64,000 bases of DNA from Paludibacteraceae bacterium (GCA_017553575.1 JAFZKQ010000074.1:1-64000); one strand, 5' to 3'; positions 28,797 to 37,439 are shown, counted from the stretch's first letter. Notes: generated by a model not told the origin, from the letters alone. Numbers and translations: made by a program.

Positions 28797-28828
28797 CAAA
28801 GATAGTACCTTTATTTAAAAAAAGCAAA
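28797..28828 (-). promoter_or_regulatory. promoter of rimP-nusA-infB
   Basis: Minus strand shows TTTG, 20 nt spacing, then TATCTTTG: a full match to the Bacteroidota -33/-7 consensus. Confidence 0.75.
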
Positions 28829-29052
28829 TAGTTTGAAGACAAACTAGGAAGGACGGCCCAGAGAGAAGCGCACATTTAAAGCATAATCTATTATAAACTA
28901 AACGATTATAGTTGTTTTTTCTTTTTTTAAGAAAATTTAAAAAAACTCAGCAACAACAGTATTACAAGGCCTTTCAGCGCTATCTTATAAGGCTTTCGCC
29001 AAAAATCAGCAGGGATTTTCTCGGCAAGGTTCTATAACTAGCGTCATTTTGA

Positions 29053-29060
29053 TAACTTTG
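29053..29060 (+). promoter_or_regulatory. -7 box of the DUF554 gene
   Basis: TAACTTTG, 21 nt before the chosen ATG (29082) and downstream of the alternative frame start at 29049, which it therefore excludes. Confidence 0.55.
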
Positions 29061-29081
29061 CCCCCAATTAATGGACAGAAT

Positions 29082-29813
29082 ATGTTAGGTACCATCGTTA
29101 ATACCCTCACCATCATGGCAGGCACCGCAGTAGGAGCCACCTTCAAGCAAAGCGTGAGCGAACGCTATCGGAAAGTTCTTTTCGACGCTTTGGGATTAGC
29201 CACCGTCGTCTTAGGCATTAACGCCTCCGTGAGCAACATGCCGAAAAGCGAATATCCCGTCCTCTTCATCCTCAGCCTTACCATCGGTAGCCTTATCGGC
29301 ACAAAACTGGACTTCGCCGGCCGACTGGAACGATACGAAGAGAGACGTCGCGCCCAGAAGAAGAGCGAGGAGGAGCAACCCAAACTGATCGAAGGATTGA
29401 CCACGGGCTGCCTGCTCTACTGCATCGGCACCTTCGCCATCGTCGGTCCCGTTCTATCCGCCCTTTCACCAAGTCAAGGGTGGGACTTCGGGGAAGCAGG
29501 CAACACCTTCCTCTATACCAATGCCACGCTCGACCTAATCTCAAGTGCCGTGCTCGCCGCCGTCTACGGTTGGGGAATGCTGTTGGCCGCACCGATCCTT
29601 TTCTGCTGGCAAGGACTATTCTATCTCATCGCCATCATCTTCCGCGATGCCATGCCCGAACCCATGCGAGTGGAACTCTGCATCGTCGGTGGCGTCTTGA
29701 TTCTCTGTTCCGGGCTATCGCTGCTCAAGATTCGGGACTTCAAAACCATCAACATGCTCCCTTCGCTCCTGATACCCGTCCTTTACTACTCCATCAAAAT
29801 GTTATTTGTATGA
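29082..29813 (+). CDS. DUF554 family membrane protein
   Basis: 243 residues from MLGTIVNTLTIMAGTAVGA. The family traits are visible: a Gly-rich first helix, GIGSL-like segments (TIGSLIGTKLDF), a charged cytoplasmic loop (RLERYEERRRAQKKSEEEQ), the TTGCLLYCIGTFAIVGP segment, and six or so membrane helices. The function of the family (YdfK-like) is uncertain; a transport role has been proposed. It overlaps the following acetyltransferase gene by 4 nt (ATGA), so the two are coupled. Confidence 0.85.
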   Translation: MLGTIVNTLTIMAGTAVGATFKQSVSERYRKVLFDALGLATVVLGINASVSNMPKSEYPVLFILSLTIGSLIGTKLDFAGRLERYEERRRAQKKSEEEQPKLIEGLTTGCLLYCIGTFAIVGPVLSALSPSQGWDFGEAGNTFLYTNATLDLISSAVLAAVYGWGMLLAAPILFCWQGLFYLIAIIFRDAMPEPMRVELCIVGGVLILCSGLSLLKIRDFKTINMLPSLLIPVLYYSIKMLFV

Positions 29814-30340
29814 TCACGATACGCAACGCCACACCGGAAGACGCCGACGAGTTGGTGAAAATTTATACCCCCTACGTGGAACAGACCGCAATCACTTTCG
29901 AGTATGAGGTTCCAAGCGTGGAAGAATTCAAAAGGCGAATAACATCCGTTCTCGAAAAATACCCTTACCTTATCGCCGAAATTGACGATGAAATCGTGGG
30001 TTATATCTATGCCAACACCTTCAAAGGGCGGCCAGCCTACAACCGGACCGTAGAGACCTCCATCTACGTAAAAATGGGGGAAAGGAAGAAAGGCATCGGA
30101 AAGGCTCTCTATGAAGAGATGGAGAAAAGATTGAAACAACTGGGCATCCTGAACATGAACGCTTGCACCACTTGGCTTGAGACTCCCAACAGCTACATCA
30201 CACACGACAGTCCCGATTTCCACAAGCACTTGGGATTCGTCCAATGCGCCCACTTCCATAAATGCGGATACAAATTCGGCCGTTGGTTCGACATCCTGTG
30301 GTTTGAAAAAATGCTTGGAGAACATGAGGAAAAGCAATAA
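29810..30340 (+). CDS. GNAT family N-acetyltransferase
   Basis: 176 residues from MITIRNATPEDADELVKIY, a standard GNAT start. The acetyl-CoA-binding region is visible as VKMGERKKGIGKALYEEME (the RxxGxG/A-like loop). It resembles the phosphinothricin/methionine-sulfoximine acetyltransferase subgroup (YTPYVEQTAITFEYE), but the substrate cannot be fixed. Start 29810 overlaps the stop of the DUF554 gene; the longer upstream frame is antisense-like read-through of that gene. Confidence 0.87.
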   Translation: MITIRNATPEDADELVKIYTPYVEQTAITFEYEVPSVEEFKRRITSVLEKYPYLIAEIDDEIVGYIYANTFKGRPAYNRTVETSIYVKMGERKKGIGKALYEEMEKRLKQLGILNMNACTTWLETPNSYITHDSPDFHKHLGFVQCAHFHKCGYKFGRWFDILWFEKMLGEHEEKQ

Positions 30341-30512
30341 ATCACGCCCAACACCCTTTTCTGCCCGCCAGTCCCATTTTCCTGCTTTTTTGCCATTTTT
30401 ATCGGTGAAAAGGGGATTTTTAGAAGAAAAGGCCTTTAAAAGCAGTTTTTCAAGGGCCCAATAACATGTTACATAACATGATTTTAGATGAATTTTTTAA
30501 TCTAACTAATTG
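30341..30512. other. gap before the xylanase gene
   Basis: AT-rich, with an imperfect palindrome around AACATGTTACATAACATG (30464-30481). No gene is seen. The promoter of the next gene lies at its end. Confidence 0.4.
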
Positions 30513-30520
30513 TAAATTTG
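30513..30520 (+). promoter_or_regulatory. -7 box of the deacetylase/GH8 gene
   Basis: TAAATTTG. The start codon is 151 nt further, giving a long leader of about 145 nt that could hold regulatory structure. Confidence 0.5.
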
Positions 30521-30671
30521 TAGCGGGTATAATGGGACAATCCCAATATTTCCCAAGGTAGAAATCCGTAAACGTAAACGAAACTTAAGAAAGGAGCAGA
30601 AAATATTTTTCAGAGACGATAAACGACCATTAAATATATTAAGGTAGAAGTATAACTTACATTTATTGAAT

Positions 30672-33600
30672 ATGAAAAAAAGATTATTAACAGCGGTTTC
30701 TTTGGCCGCACTGGGATGCATGTCCCTCTCCGCCCAACAAAAGGGGGAGATTGCGACATGGGAGAACTGGGCCAAGTCGGCGATAACCTTTACCTTCGAC
30801 GATGGAGCCAATGAAGTAAACTCACATTCGTGGGCAGAAAAACAATTGAACCAATACGGCTTCAAAGCCACCTTCTATGTGGTGACGGGATGGGCTGGAA
30901 ACAGCTGGGGAACTTATAAAAGCTTCGCCGAGAACGGTCACGAAATCGGTAGCCATACGGATTCCCACAGTGGCAATTCAAGTGAGTTGGCCTCTTCCAA
31001 GTCAACCATTGAACAAAGAATCGGACAGCCTTGTTTAACCATCGCCTATCCGAACTGTAACGAGATAGACAACACATTGAGTCACTACATCGGTGGTCGT
31101 ATCTGCGGTGGTCAAACCAATGACAAATCGCCAAGAAACTTGGCTCGCTTCGATTGCCAAATATGTGGTACGCAAGGTATCAACAACTCCAGCCAATTCA
31201 CAAGCCGATGCGAGGGTGCAAACGGTGGCTGGATGGTTTTCTTGATCCATGGTATTCAAGGATACGAAGGAAACGGTAGTTATTCACCAACTAGTCAGGA
31301 CGCTTTCACAGGAACACTAAAGTTCTTGAACGACCACAAGAAAGATTATTGGGTATGTACAGCGCGTGACGCCATCATGTACCTTAAGGAGCGTGACAAT
31401 GCGAAATTCGAGAAAAAAGGCGGAGACGCTTCCAGCGATGTCTACACTCTAACCGTAAGTTTGGACACGAAACTCTGCAATTGGGATTACCCATTGTCCG
31501 TCCGCGTTCCTATGCAAGACGGTTGGGCTAATCTTACGGTGACCCAAGACGAGAAGGAACTCGAGTTTGAAGAAAAGGACGGATATGTCTATTTCAAGGC
31601 TATTCCAAACAAGGGTGATATTGTTGTAGGTTCCGGACAACCTGCTGTGCCAGATCCAGAGTTCACAGTTTCCGTTTCTGGAAAGGAATTCTGCAAAGAT
31701 TCTACATACAAGGTTACTTGGACAATGAGTGGCGATGCTAACGACAGAACCTACTCTTTGAACTGGGGAACAGGATCTTCTTCTACGGAGGTTAGCATTT
31801 CAAGCGTTAAGGCATCTTCCGAATGGGAGAACAACGGCACTCCATACTGGGTCGTTGATAATATCACAAGCGATGACGGCAACCACGGAGGCAACAGCCG
31901 TTGGGGATCTATGTCAGGATCTGACGAATGGGTAGAATTCAACTTAGGAAAGACCCAATCCATCGGTGGAGTTAAGATCGACGAGTGTACAGAGTACGAC
32001 GTAATCACAGCCTTTGAAATCCAATACGACGAAAATGGTTCTTGGAAGACCGCTTACACAGGTAAGATGGTCGGACACGACTTCTCAGCTACATTCAGCC
32101 CAGTATCCACAAGCAAGATGAGATTGTTCATCAAGTCAACGGAAGGCGGCGACGGATGTAACATCAACTACGTAGAGTTCAGCGGTGTGGCAGGATATGT
32201 CATCAAAGATGGCATCAATGCAGCAGGCTCAATCGACTGGAAGCCTAAAGCTGCAGGCACAGGCATGTTGACAATCACCACCTCAAAAGGCAAGGTTTTG
32301 GCTCAAAGCGCAAGCATAAAGATCAACAACTGCGGTGGCGAACCATGTACAGACTGTGATGAACCTATCGTTGGAGGATCAGGCACTTATTTCGATGAAA
32401 ACGGTGATTATTTCGGTCCTGAGTGCGAAAGCGACGGTAGCCAATTGAGAGGAGCCTTCTACACGGGCGACTACACGAGCCCATTCAAGACTTACCTAGG
32501 TAAGAGTGATGAGGATATCCAAAAGAAATTGGATCAGATGTGGAAGCACTACTTCGAAGGAAGCAACTCTGTATACACAGATAGAGGTAACGGTGAGGCT
32601 TACATCCTTGACACAGGTAACAACGACGTACGTTCAGAGGGTATGTCTTACGGTATGATGATCAGTGTACAAACCAACCACCAAGAGCAATTCAAGAAAC
32701 TCTGGGCATTTGCTAAGAACCACATGTGGCACAACCCTAGCACTGGTGGTGACGGATACTTCTCTTGGCAAGTTGGAACTAATGGAAATGTACAAGACCA
32801 AGGATGCGCACCTGATGGTGAAATGTACTTCATGATGTCTTTGTTGTTCGCGGCTAACCGTTGGAATGATAAGGGCTACATGGATGATGCTCAAGCTATT
32901 TTGAAGGCTTGCTGGAAGGGTAACGCTCAATCTTTGTTCAACGAAGATCAGAAGGTTGTAACCTTCCAACCATCTTATGGCAACAAAGATTTCTCTGACC
33001 CATCATACGATTTGCCTGCATTCGTAGACTTGTTCTCTCGTTGGTCAACCACCAACAACAACACATGGAAGCAAGCAGCTAAGGCTACTCGTGACCACTT
33101 GTACAAATCGTCTAACAAGAGTTCAGGTTTGTTCTCCGACTACAACAACTTCGACGGAACGCCTAAGGCAGTAGACTTCAACCAAAACTCTCAAAAGTAC
33201 ATGTACGATGCTATGCGTTGTGCGATGAACTTCGGTATGGACTACTACTTGTTCGGTGCAGATGCCGAGAGACAAGAGGAGATGGCAAAGAGAATCATCG
33301 ATTTCTTCGAGAAAGATGGTTACCAACACGCTCGTTTCAATTGGGATGGTTCAAATCCTTCTGAATCCTACACATTGGGAGAGACGGGTGCTAATGCCGT
33401 AGCTTGCTACGCTTTGATGAACAATCCTAGCTACGAAAAGCAAGTCAAGACCAACTTGAACAAGGCTTGGAGCGCAGGCTTGATGACAGGTCAATATCGT
33501 TACTATGACGGTTTGGTTCACTACTTGTCCATGCTTCACCTCTGCGGAAGCTTCAAGATCTGGAAGCCAGCTCCTAGCATAACGGAGAAGACCGTAGAAG

Positions 33601-33941
33601 CTTCTGAATATTTGGGTGTTCCTTATAGCGAGAAGACTACGATTGAATCGTTCGAGGATTGCAAGCTCTACAGGGTAACTATCGATCCAAAAGTAAATAG
33701 CCTAAGAGAAGGCTACAACGAAAAGGATATGATCTTGTTGCCAAACCCAGCAAAGAACTATTTCGAGATCAAATCGGCAAAAGAAGTTGAGTCCATCGAC
33801 GTACTCAGCATGGTTGGCCAAGTTGTATACAGCCAAAACAACGCCGACAGAATCGAGGTTAACCTTCCTTCTGGAACCTATATGGTAAGAGTGAAGACAA
33901 CCGACGGTGGCTATGCTATCTTGAAATTGGTTGTTAAGTAA
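30672..33941 (+). CDS. secreted bifunctional CE4 deacetylase - GH8 xylanase-type enzyme with T9SS tail
   Basis: 1089 residues. Signal peptide (1-21, ending LSA), then a NodB/CE4 deacetylase domain (about 35-240) with TFTFDDGA (D43, D44) and GSHTDSH (H95, H99). A discoidin-like carbohydrate-binding domain follows (about 375-505, WVEFNLGKTQSIGGVKI). The glycoside hydrolase family 8 domain (about 590-970) has the general acid E656 in RSEGMSYG and D715 in CAPDGEMYF. A T9SS sorting domain ends the protein (about 1020-1089, ILLPNPAKNYFEIKS). GH8 members cut xylan, glucan or chitosan; together with a deacetylase, acetylated xylan is the likeliest substrate, but a chitin/chitosan target fits too. ATG 30672 is chosen over a TTG two codons upstream. 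Confidence 0.9.
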   Translation: MKKRLLTAVSLAALGCMSLSAQQKGEIATWENWAKSAITFTFDDGANEVNSHSWAEKQLNQYGFKATFYVVTGWAGNSWGTYKSFAENGHEIGSHTDSHSGNSSELASSKSTIEQRIGQPCLTIAYPNCNEIDNTLSHYIGGRICGGQTNDKSPRNLARFDCQICGTQGINNSSQFTSRCEGANGGWMVFLIHGIQGYEGNGSYSPTSQDAFTGTLKFLNDHKKDYWVCTARDAIMYLKERDNAKFEKKGGDASSDVYTLTVSLDTKLCNWDYPLSVRVPMQDGWANLTVTQDEKELEFEEKDGYVYFKAIPNKGDIVVGSGQPAVPDPEFTVSVSGKEFCKDSTYKVTWTMSGDANDRTYSLNWGTGSSSTEVSISSVKASSEWENNGTPYWVVDNITSDDGNHGGNSRWGSMSGSDEWVEFNLGKTQSIGGVKIDECTEYDVITAFEIQYDENGSWKTAYTGKMVGHDFSATFSPVSTSKMRLFIKSTEGGDGCNINYVEFSGVAGYVIKDGINAAGSIDWKPKAAGTGMLTITTSKGKVLAQSASIKINNCGGEPCTDCDEPIVGGSGTYFDENGDYFGPECESDGSQLRGAFYTGDYTSPFKTYLGKSDEDIQKKLDQMWKHYFEGSNSVYTDRGNGEAYILDTGNNDVRSEGMSYGMMISVQTNHQEQFKKLWAFAKNHMWHNPSTGGDGYFSWQVGTNGNVQDQGCAPDGEMYFMMSLLFAANRWNDKGYMDDAQAILKACWKGNAQSLFNEDQKVVTFQPSYGNKDFSDPSYDLPAFVDLFSRWSTTNNNTWKQAAKATRDHLYKSSNKSSGLFSDYNNFDGTPKAVDFNQNSQKYMYDAMRCAMNFGMDYYLFGADAERQEEMAKRIIDFFEKDGYQHARFNWDGSNPSESYTLGETGANAVACYALMNNPSYEKQVKTNLNKAWSAGLMTGQYRYYDGLVHYLSMLHLCGSFKIWKPAPSITEKTVEASEYLGVPYSEKTTIESFEDCKLYRVTIDPKVNSLREGYNEKDMILLPNPAKNYFEIKSAKEVESIDVLSMVGQVVYSQNNADRIEVNLPSGTYMVRVKTTDGGYAILKLVVK

Positions 33942-33963
33942 CGCAATAAACTCAATTTTTAGG

Positions 33964-34000
33964 AGAGGACGTTTCGGAAGAGACGTCCTCTTTCTTTTTC
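33964..34000 (+). terminator. terminator of the GH8 gene
   Basis: AGAGGACGT pairs with ACGTCCTCT, followed by TTCTTTTT, 23 nt after the stop codon. Confidence 0.75.
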
Positions 34001-34061
34001 CTATACAGGGTAGACCCCTTCAAAAGCAACCATGTAGGCCCTAACTATCTGATTTTATTCG

Positions 34062-34069
34062 TATATTTG
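34062..34069 (+). promoter_or_regulatory. -7 box of the two-gene unit at 34089
   Basis: TATATTTG, 20 nt before the start codon. Confidence 0.5.
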
Positions 34070-34088
34070 CCAATATGATTTTTACATT

Positions 34089-34502
34089 ATGATAAAGAGA
34101 TTTGGGAAATTTGACCGCTTGGCACTGCTACTCCTTTATGCCATCACCCTATTGTTGTGTAGAGGCACGGAAAATTGTGACGCCACCTGCGAATTCATTT
34201 CATATTGCGACTGCTCCGATAGTTTTGGCGAATACGAATATGAGATTACCAAGATGAGTAATCCATCCTTTCGGGAGGTCGTAGGAAAGAGATTTATCCA
34301 AATCAAAGATCTTGACACACTTCCAGTCTCCAATATCTACGATCTCTACAAATCAAAAGTCCACTGCAATGTAGATGTACTCTCCTTCAAAATCGGGAGC
34401 ATGAAAGTTTTCCCGTTCAGTTTCTATTTTATGGGACCCCTAACCCCAGAAGGAATGCCCATAGACAAAGAAGGCCACAAAAGTTTAACCGGTATGAAAT
34501 AA
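34089..34502 (+). CDS. small exported or membrane-anchored protein, unknown
   Basis: 137 residues. A hydrophobic segment at about 9-24 (LALLLLYAITLLLC) is a signal or anchor. The region just after is Cys-rich (ENCDATCEFISYCDCSD, four Cys in about 14 residues), which suggests disulfides or metal binding. No family is recognised. It is 7 nt from the next gene, so probably co-transcribed. Confidence 0.5.
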   Translation: MIKRFGKFDRLALLLLYAITLLLCRGTENCDATCEFISYCDCSDSFGEYEYEITKMSNPSFREVVGKRFIQIKDLDTLPVSNIYDLYKSKVHCNVDVLSFKIGSMKVFPFSFYFMGPLTPEGMPIDKEGHKSLTGMK

Positions 34503-34509
34503 ATTAGCC

Positions 34510-34938
34510 ATGAAGGAAATAACAAAAAAACTGATTTTCGCCATTTTATATACAACATCAATCTCCTTCTTCTTCATGACCGAAGTTATGGTTCGAATGT
34601 TCCAACACTTCGTTCCCAACTATGATTATGATTTGCCAATTGAAACATGGATACAATTTTTTATATATTGCCTACTCATATCGTCTGTACTATACATTGT
34701 GTTCTTCAGCGTCAGGAAGAAAAAATCTTCCCTCATCGCTCGAATTACAGCATGGTTGGGCTTGATATTCATCCTGACCCCTTATCCATTCATTTTCAAC
34801 TATGTAAGTGTTTTTGGCGGTTCTTTGGTCTTTCTGTTCACACTCATGCTTTTGGATGGCCTCTACTATCTGCTGGCGAAGAAATTAGTAGATGAAAAGG
34901 GCAAAATTTCACAAACTAACGGGAATCTACGCATGTAA
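34510..34938 (+). CDS. small membrane protein, four predicted helices, unknown
   Basis: 142 residues. Hydrophobic segments lie at about 8-25, 46-66, 76-96 and 100-122; the tail is charged. No family recognised. Co-transcribed with the Cys-rich exported protein 7 nt upstream, so the two may act together. Confidence 0.5.
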   Translation: MKEITKKLIFAILYTTSISFFFMTEVMVRMFQHFVPNYDYDLPIETWIQFFIYCLLISSVLYIVFFSVRKKKSSLIARITAWLGLIFILTPYPFIFNYVSVFGGSLVFLFTLMLLDGLYYLLAKKLVDEKGKISQTNGNLRM

Positions 34939-35276
34939 GTCTCATAGACGCTCCATTATGGATTCAAACAAAAAAATAAGCGGCTATGATCTTTCACAAG
35001 AGTTTGCCGCCTATCTCATTCACTTGTCCTTATGTGTTAACCATCCATGGTGAAGATATATACTAATTATGGCTTACGATCTTTTTTGGAACTTCACTCA
35101 TGGACGTATCCTATTATCTTCTAAGACATTGCAAATATAGGGGGAATCTCCAAGAGCTAAAATCGCCTATTCTGGGTATTTGGGGCGGCATACGTAACTA
35201 CAAATCAGTAGGAAGAAATAGAGCCTACCACCTAAAAACGTTTCTCAAAACCTCTCCATGACTCTTTTATGTAAGA
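34939..35276. other. gap with a possible minus-strand transcript
   Basis: No protein gene is seen. On the minus strand there is a TATATTTG box (35132-35139), and about 150 nt downstream a GCGGC/GCCGC stem followed by a T run (34969-35012). The stem is short, so the transcript is only a possibility. Confidence 0.3.
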
Positions 35277-35462
35277 CCCGTAGAATTTGGTTGAATTTAA
35301 TCTTCATAGGCTGGAAGCCTTCGTATCGCCTCTATTAGGGGTGGCTTCCATCCCAAGGGGTTCAGGTGCCTGATACACAAACATCTTCCTCCTCATTTTT
35401 CTTCTATAACACTAATTGGAAAGAACTTCCTAGCATACAAGAAAAGTTAAATGAAACTTCCA
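35277..35462 (+). repeat. intergenic repeat family, copy B
   Basis: This aligns in inverse orientation with 3700-3871. The right end (35436-35461) also matches 1738-1763 at 25 of 26 bases. It is non-coding and lies in front of the Gly/Asn-rich gene. Confidence 0.6.
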
Positions 35463-35494
35463 TAAAAACCTCTCCGATGTTTTCTCGCACCCTA

Positions 35495-35526
35495 TTTGCA
35501 AATTGATTATTTTTTCTGTAACTTGG
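35495..35526 (+). promoter_or_regulatory. promoter of the gene at 35623
   Basis: TTTG, 20 nt spacing, TAACTTGG: a near-complete Bacteroidota promoter. The leader would be about 90 nt. Confidence 0.6.
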
Positions 35527-35622
35527 CTCTATATTTATAGATGAATCCCAACAGATTAGGGAGCAGTCCCGAATCAGATTACGGATAAAGTATCAATATA
35601 AACCTTAAAAAAAAATTTCAAA

Positions 35623-36048
35623 ATGAGTGGTCTAATAGATGTATTAGGTTCTGTACTTGCCAATAGCGGCAGAAGTACTACGTCAGCTTCAAATTCAAAC
35701 GGAGGCGGACTTGGCGGAATAGATATCATGAGCGTTATCCAAGCATTCAACAAAAGCAGAGGTGGAAGTGCCAACAGCGGTATGAACATGAATGTAAACA
35801 ACGGCGGCATCGACATCGGCTCTGTTCTAGGCCAATTGGGTGGAAACAATAGCGGTAGCTCCGACCTCATCAACATGATCCTGAAGCAAGTCTTAGGAGG
35901 TGCTATGGGCAGCATGAGCTCCAACAATTCCATCCAAACAGGTTCGACAAGCAGCAACGGACCTTTGGGCAACATGTCCATGAGCGACATCGCTTCCATG
36001 GCAAAGGGAGCAGCAGTGATTTTGAATAGTATTTTGGCAAAGAAATAA
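35623..36048 (+). CDS. Gly/Asn/Ser-rich small protein, unknown
   Basis: 141 residues of low complexity. Blocks of GLIDVLGSVL, GGIDIGSVLGQLGG and DLINMILKQVLGG are separated by Asn/Ser/Gly stretches. The pattern recalls the short amphipathic repeats of DUF937/YidB-like proteins, but I cannot confirm it. There is no signal peptide or membrane helix. It is followed after 9 nt by a TerB-like gene. Confidence 0.55.
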   Translation: MSGLIDVLGSVLANSGRSTTSASNSNGGGLGGIDIMSVIQAFNKSRGGSANSGMNMNVNNGGIDIGSVLGQLGGNNSGSSDLINMILKQVLGGAMGSMSSNNSIQTGSTSSNGPLGNMSMSDIASMAKGAAVILNSILAKK

Positions 36049-36057
36049 TCGAAGACT

Positions 36058-36423
36058 ATGGATCAGAAAGTAAAATTCGCCAAATTGGTGGCAAAAATAG
36101 GTGTATATTTCGGTGCGGCTGACGGCAACTATGACGACAAGGAACGAGCATTCGTCAATCTTTTCATCGGCTTCCTGAAGACGCAAAGCGGCATGACAGA
36201 AGATGTAGAGAACATCATCCGCGAAACGACCAACGAGAAGTATAAACTCGATGACTTGGTGGCAGAAACCAACGATGCCTTGAAGCACCTCTCTGCAGAG
36301 GAACGCAAAGGAACCATCGAAAGCATCAACAGCTTCATTGAGACCGTCATCGGAATCGACGGAAAGAAATGTACAAATGAGGAGATAGAATACAACCATT
36401 GGAAAGAGGCTGTAAAGGCCTAA
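36058..36423 (+). CDS. TerB-like helical protein
   Basis: 121 residues, all helical. The N-terminal part VAKIGVYFGAADGNYDDKERAF matches the TerB / DjlA-N pattern (alanine, Asp-Gly, then a conserved Glu that can bind metal). TerB-like domains occur in tellurite-resistance and stress or conflict operons. The partner here is the Gly-rich protein encoded 9 nt upstream. Function cannot be fixed. Confidence 0.6.
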   Translation: MDQKVKFAKLVAKIGVYFGAADGNYDDKERAFVNLFIGFLKTQSGMTEDVENIIRETTNEKYKLDDLVAETNDALKHLSAEERKGTIESINSFIETVIGIDGKKCTNEEIEYNHWKEAVKA

Positions 36424-36439
36424 TTCCCGTGATACCTCC

Positions 36440-36474
36440 AAGGCTCCGACGGCACCAACCTCGGAGCCTTTTTC
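36440..36474 (+). terminator. terminator after the TerB-like gene
   Basis: Perfect 10-bp stem AAGGCTCCGA / TCGGAGCCTT followed by TTTTT. It ends the two-gene unit. Confidence 0.8.
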
Positions 36475-36501
36475 AAATGCCCAACTAAAGCAAACAATGA
36501 T

Positions 36502-37026
36502 ATGAAAATTACAGCATGGAGCCTTAGCCTACTGTTGGCCGGCTCATTCGTCAGTTGCTCCAACGTAAGCAACAATGCAGGTGACACCCCAACCAACGAT
36601 TCGGCAAGCGAAATAGCCCAAAACATCGAAGAAACAGCCGCTCCAGAGAATACGGCTCCCGCCCAAATCACGGTGGAATGGACAGAAAAGATGAACAATG
36701 ACGCCATGCACAACCACGATGTCATCCTCAGTGAAAACGAATCGGCTAAATTCTCGTTGAAAACGGATAAAACTGTAACAGACTTCAAGGTGTTGGCTCT
36801 ACAATTTGTAGAGGCAGACGAAAACGGCAAGGTAAAATTCAACCAAGAGGAGAGATTCAAGCTGGAGAGTCTATCCAAAGAAGATATTGTCAACGTACGC
36901 GGCGAAATGTTCGGCACCATTCCTAACATAGGCATCTCCTACAAGGACGGCAACGAGTTGAAGACATTCGCCATCACGGAGAGCGGAAAAGACGGCTCCT
37001 TGGAACTTATGAAGATAGACCAATAA
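36502..37026 (+). CDS. lipoprotein, unknown
   Basis: 174 residues. Lipobox GSFVSC near residue 19 gives a lipoprotein signal, followed by a Thr/Glu/Asn/Ala-rich linker (about 22-55) and a small beta-rich domain. No family recognised. It follows the terminator by 28 nt, so it needs its own promoter or read-through; no clear -7 box is seen. Confidence 0.55.
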   Translation: MKITAWSLSLLLAGSFVSCSNVSNNAGDTPTNDSASEIAQNIEETAAPENTAPAQITVEWTEKMNNDAMHNHDVILSENESAKFSLKTDKTVTDFKVLALQFVEADENGKVKFNQEERFKLESLSKEDIVNVRGEMFGTIPNIGISYKDGNELKTFAITESGKDGSLELMKIDQ

Positions 37027-37042
37027 TCTGATTATCAATAAT

Positions 37043-37075
37043 AGAGACAAGGCATGCCTTGTCTCTTCTATTATT
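37043..37075. terminator. bidirectional terminator
   Basis: Perfect inverted repeat: arm AGAGACAAGG and its complement around CATG. T-rich on the plus side (TTCTATTATTC) and A-rich in the other direction. It separates the lipoprotein gene from the convergent PAAR gene. Confidence 0.65.
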
Positions 37076-37077
37076 CT

Positions 37078-37197
37078 TTAAAAATACTCTCTTACCGCAA
37101 ATTCAAACTGGTCAATGAAAATCTGCTTGAAGGCATAGAGGTTGTTCTGCTCGTAAAAGATAAGCATTGCCTTCTTGTAGTCGATACTTTGACACAT
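37078..37197 (-). pseudogene. out-of-frame remnant of a protein C-terminus overlapping the PAAR gene
   Basis: A second minus-strand frame, 39 codons from an ATG to TAA, overlaps the tail of the PAAR gene. It reads MCQSIDYKKAMLIFYEQNN and ends FIDQFEFAVREYF, a normal-looking helical, aromatic-rich sequence. The overlapping PAAR tail (STTRRQCLSFTSRTTSMPSS) looks like nonsense by contrast. The pattern resembles C-terminal helices of Fic-type proteins, but this is a guess. I infer that a deletion or frameshift fused a PAAR head to the debris of another protein. Confidence 0.45.
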
Positions 37198-37433
37198 GTG
37201 TTAGGCATCACACATGCCCCCATTGCCGTTTTTCCCCCACTGCATACAATAGGTTTGCCGTTCAACAAGATTCCTGGCACGCCTTCCACCAAAACGTCCG
37301 ACGCCTGAGGATAGGTGGCAACATCCCCCACTGTGGCAATGGGTTTACCGTTCAATTTGGCGGTCAGTGCCGCACACTGCACAATCGATCCCATGCTGGT
37401 CGCACCAGTCAGGGTTACCATAAATTTGGGCAT
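37092..37433 (-). CDS. PAAR-domain protein (T6SS spike-tip type), tail probably disrupted
   Basis: 113 residues. The first about 80 show the PAAR pattern: NGKPIATVGDVAT, then GVPGILLNGKPIVCSGGKTAMG. PAAR proteins cap the VgrG spike of type VI secretion systems and often carry or recruit effectors. The last 30 residues are Ser/Thr/Arg-rich and probably out of frame (see the remnant at 37078). No VgrG or other T6SS gene is in the window, so it is an orphan. The lipoprotein gene 6 nt upstream is probably co-transcribed. Confidence 0.68.
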   Translation of the reverse strand: MPKFMVTLTGATSMGSIVQCAALTAKLNGKPIATVGDVATYPQASDVLVEGVPGILLNGKPIVCSGGKTAMGACVMPNTCVKVSTTRRQCLSFTSRTTSMPSSRFSLTSLNLR

Positions 37434-37439
37434 AGCAGA

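Noticed and set aside
29480..29809. 286-codon frame as the acetyltransferase start
   Set aside because: The first 110 codons overlap the DUF554 gene in another frame; the GNAT domain begins exactly at 29810.
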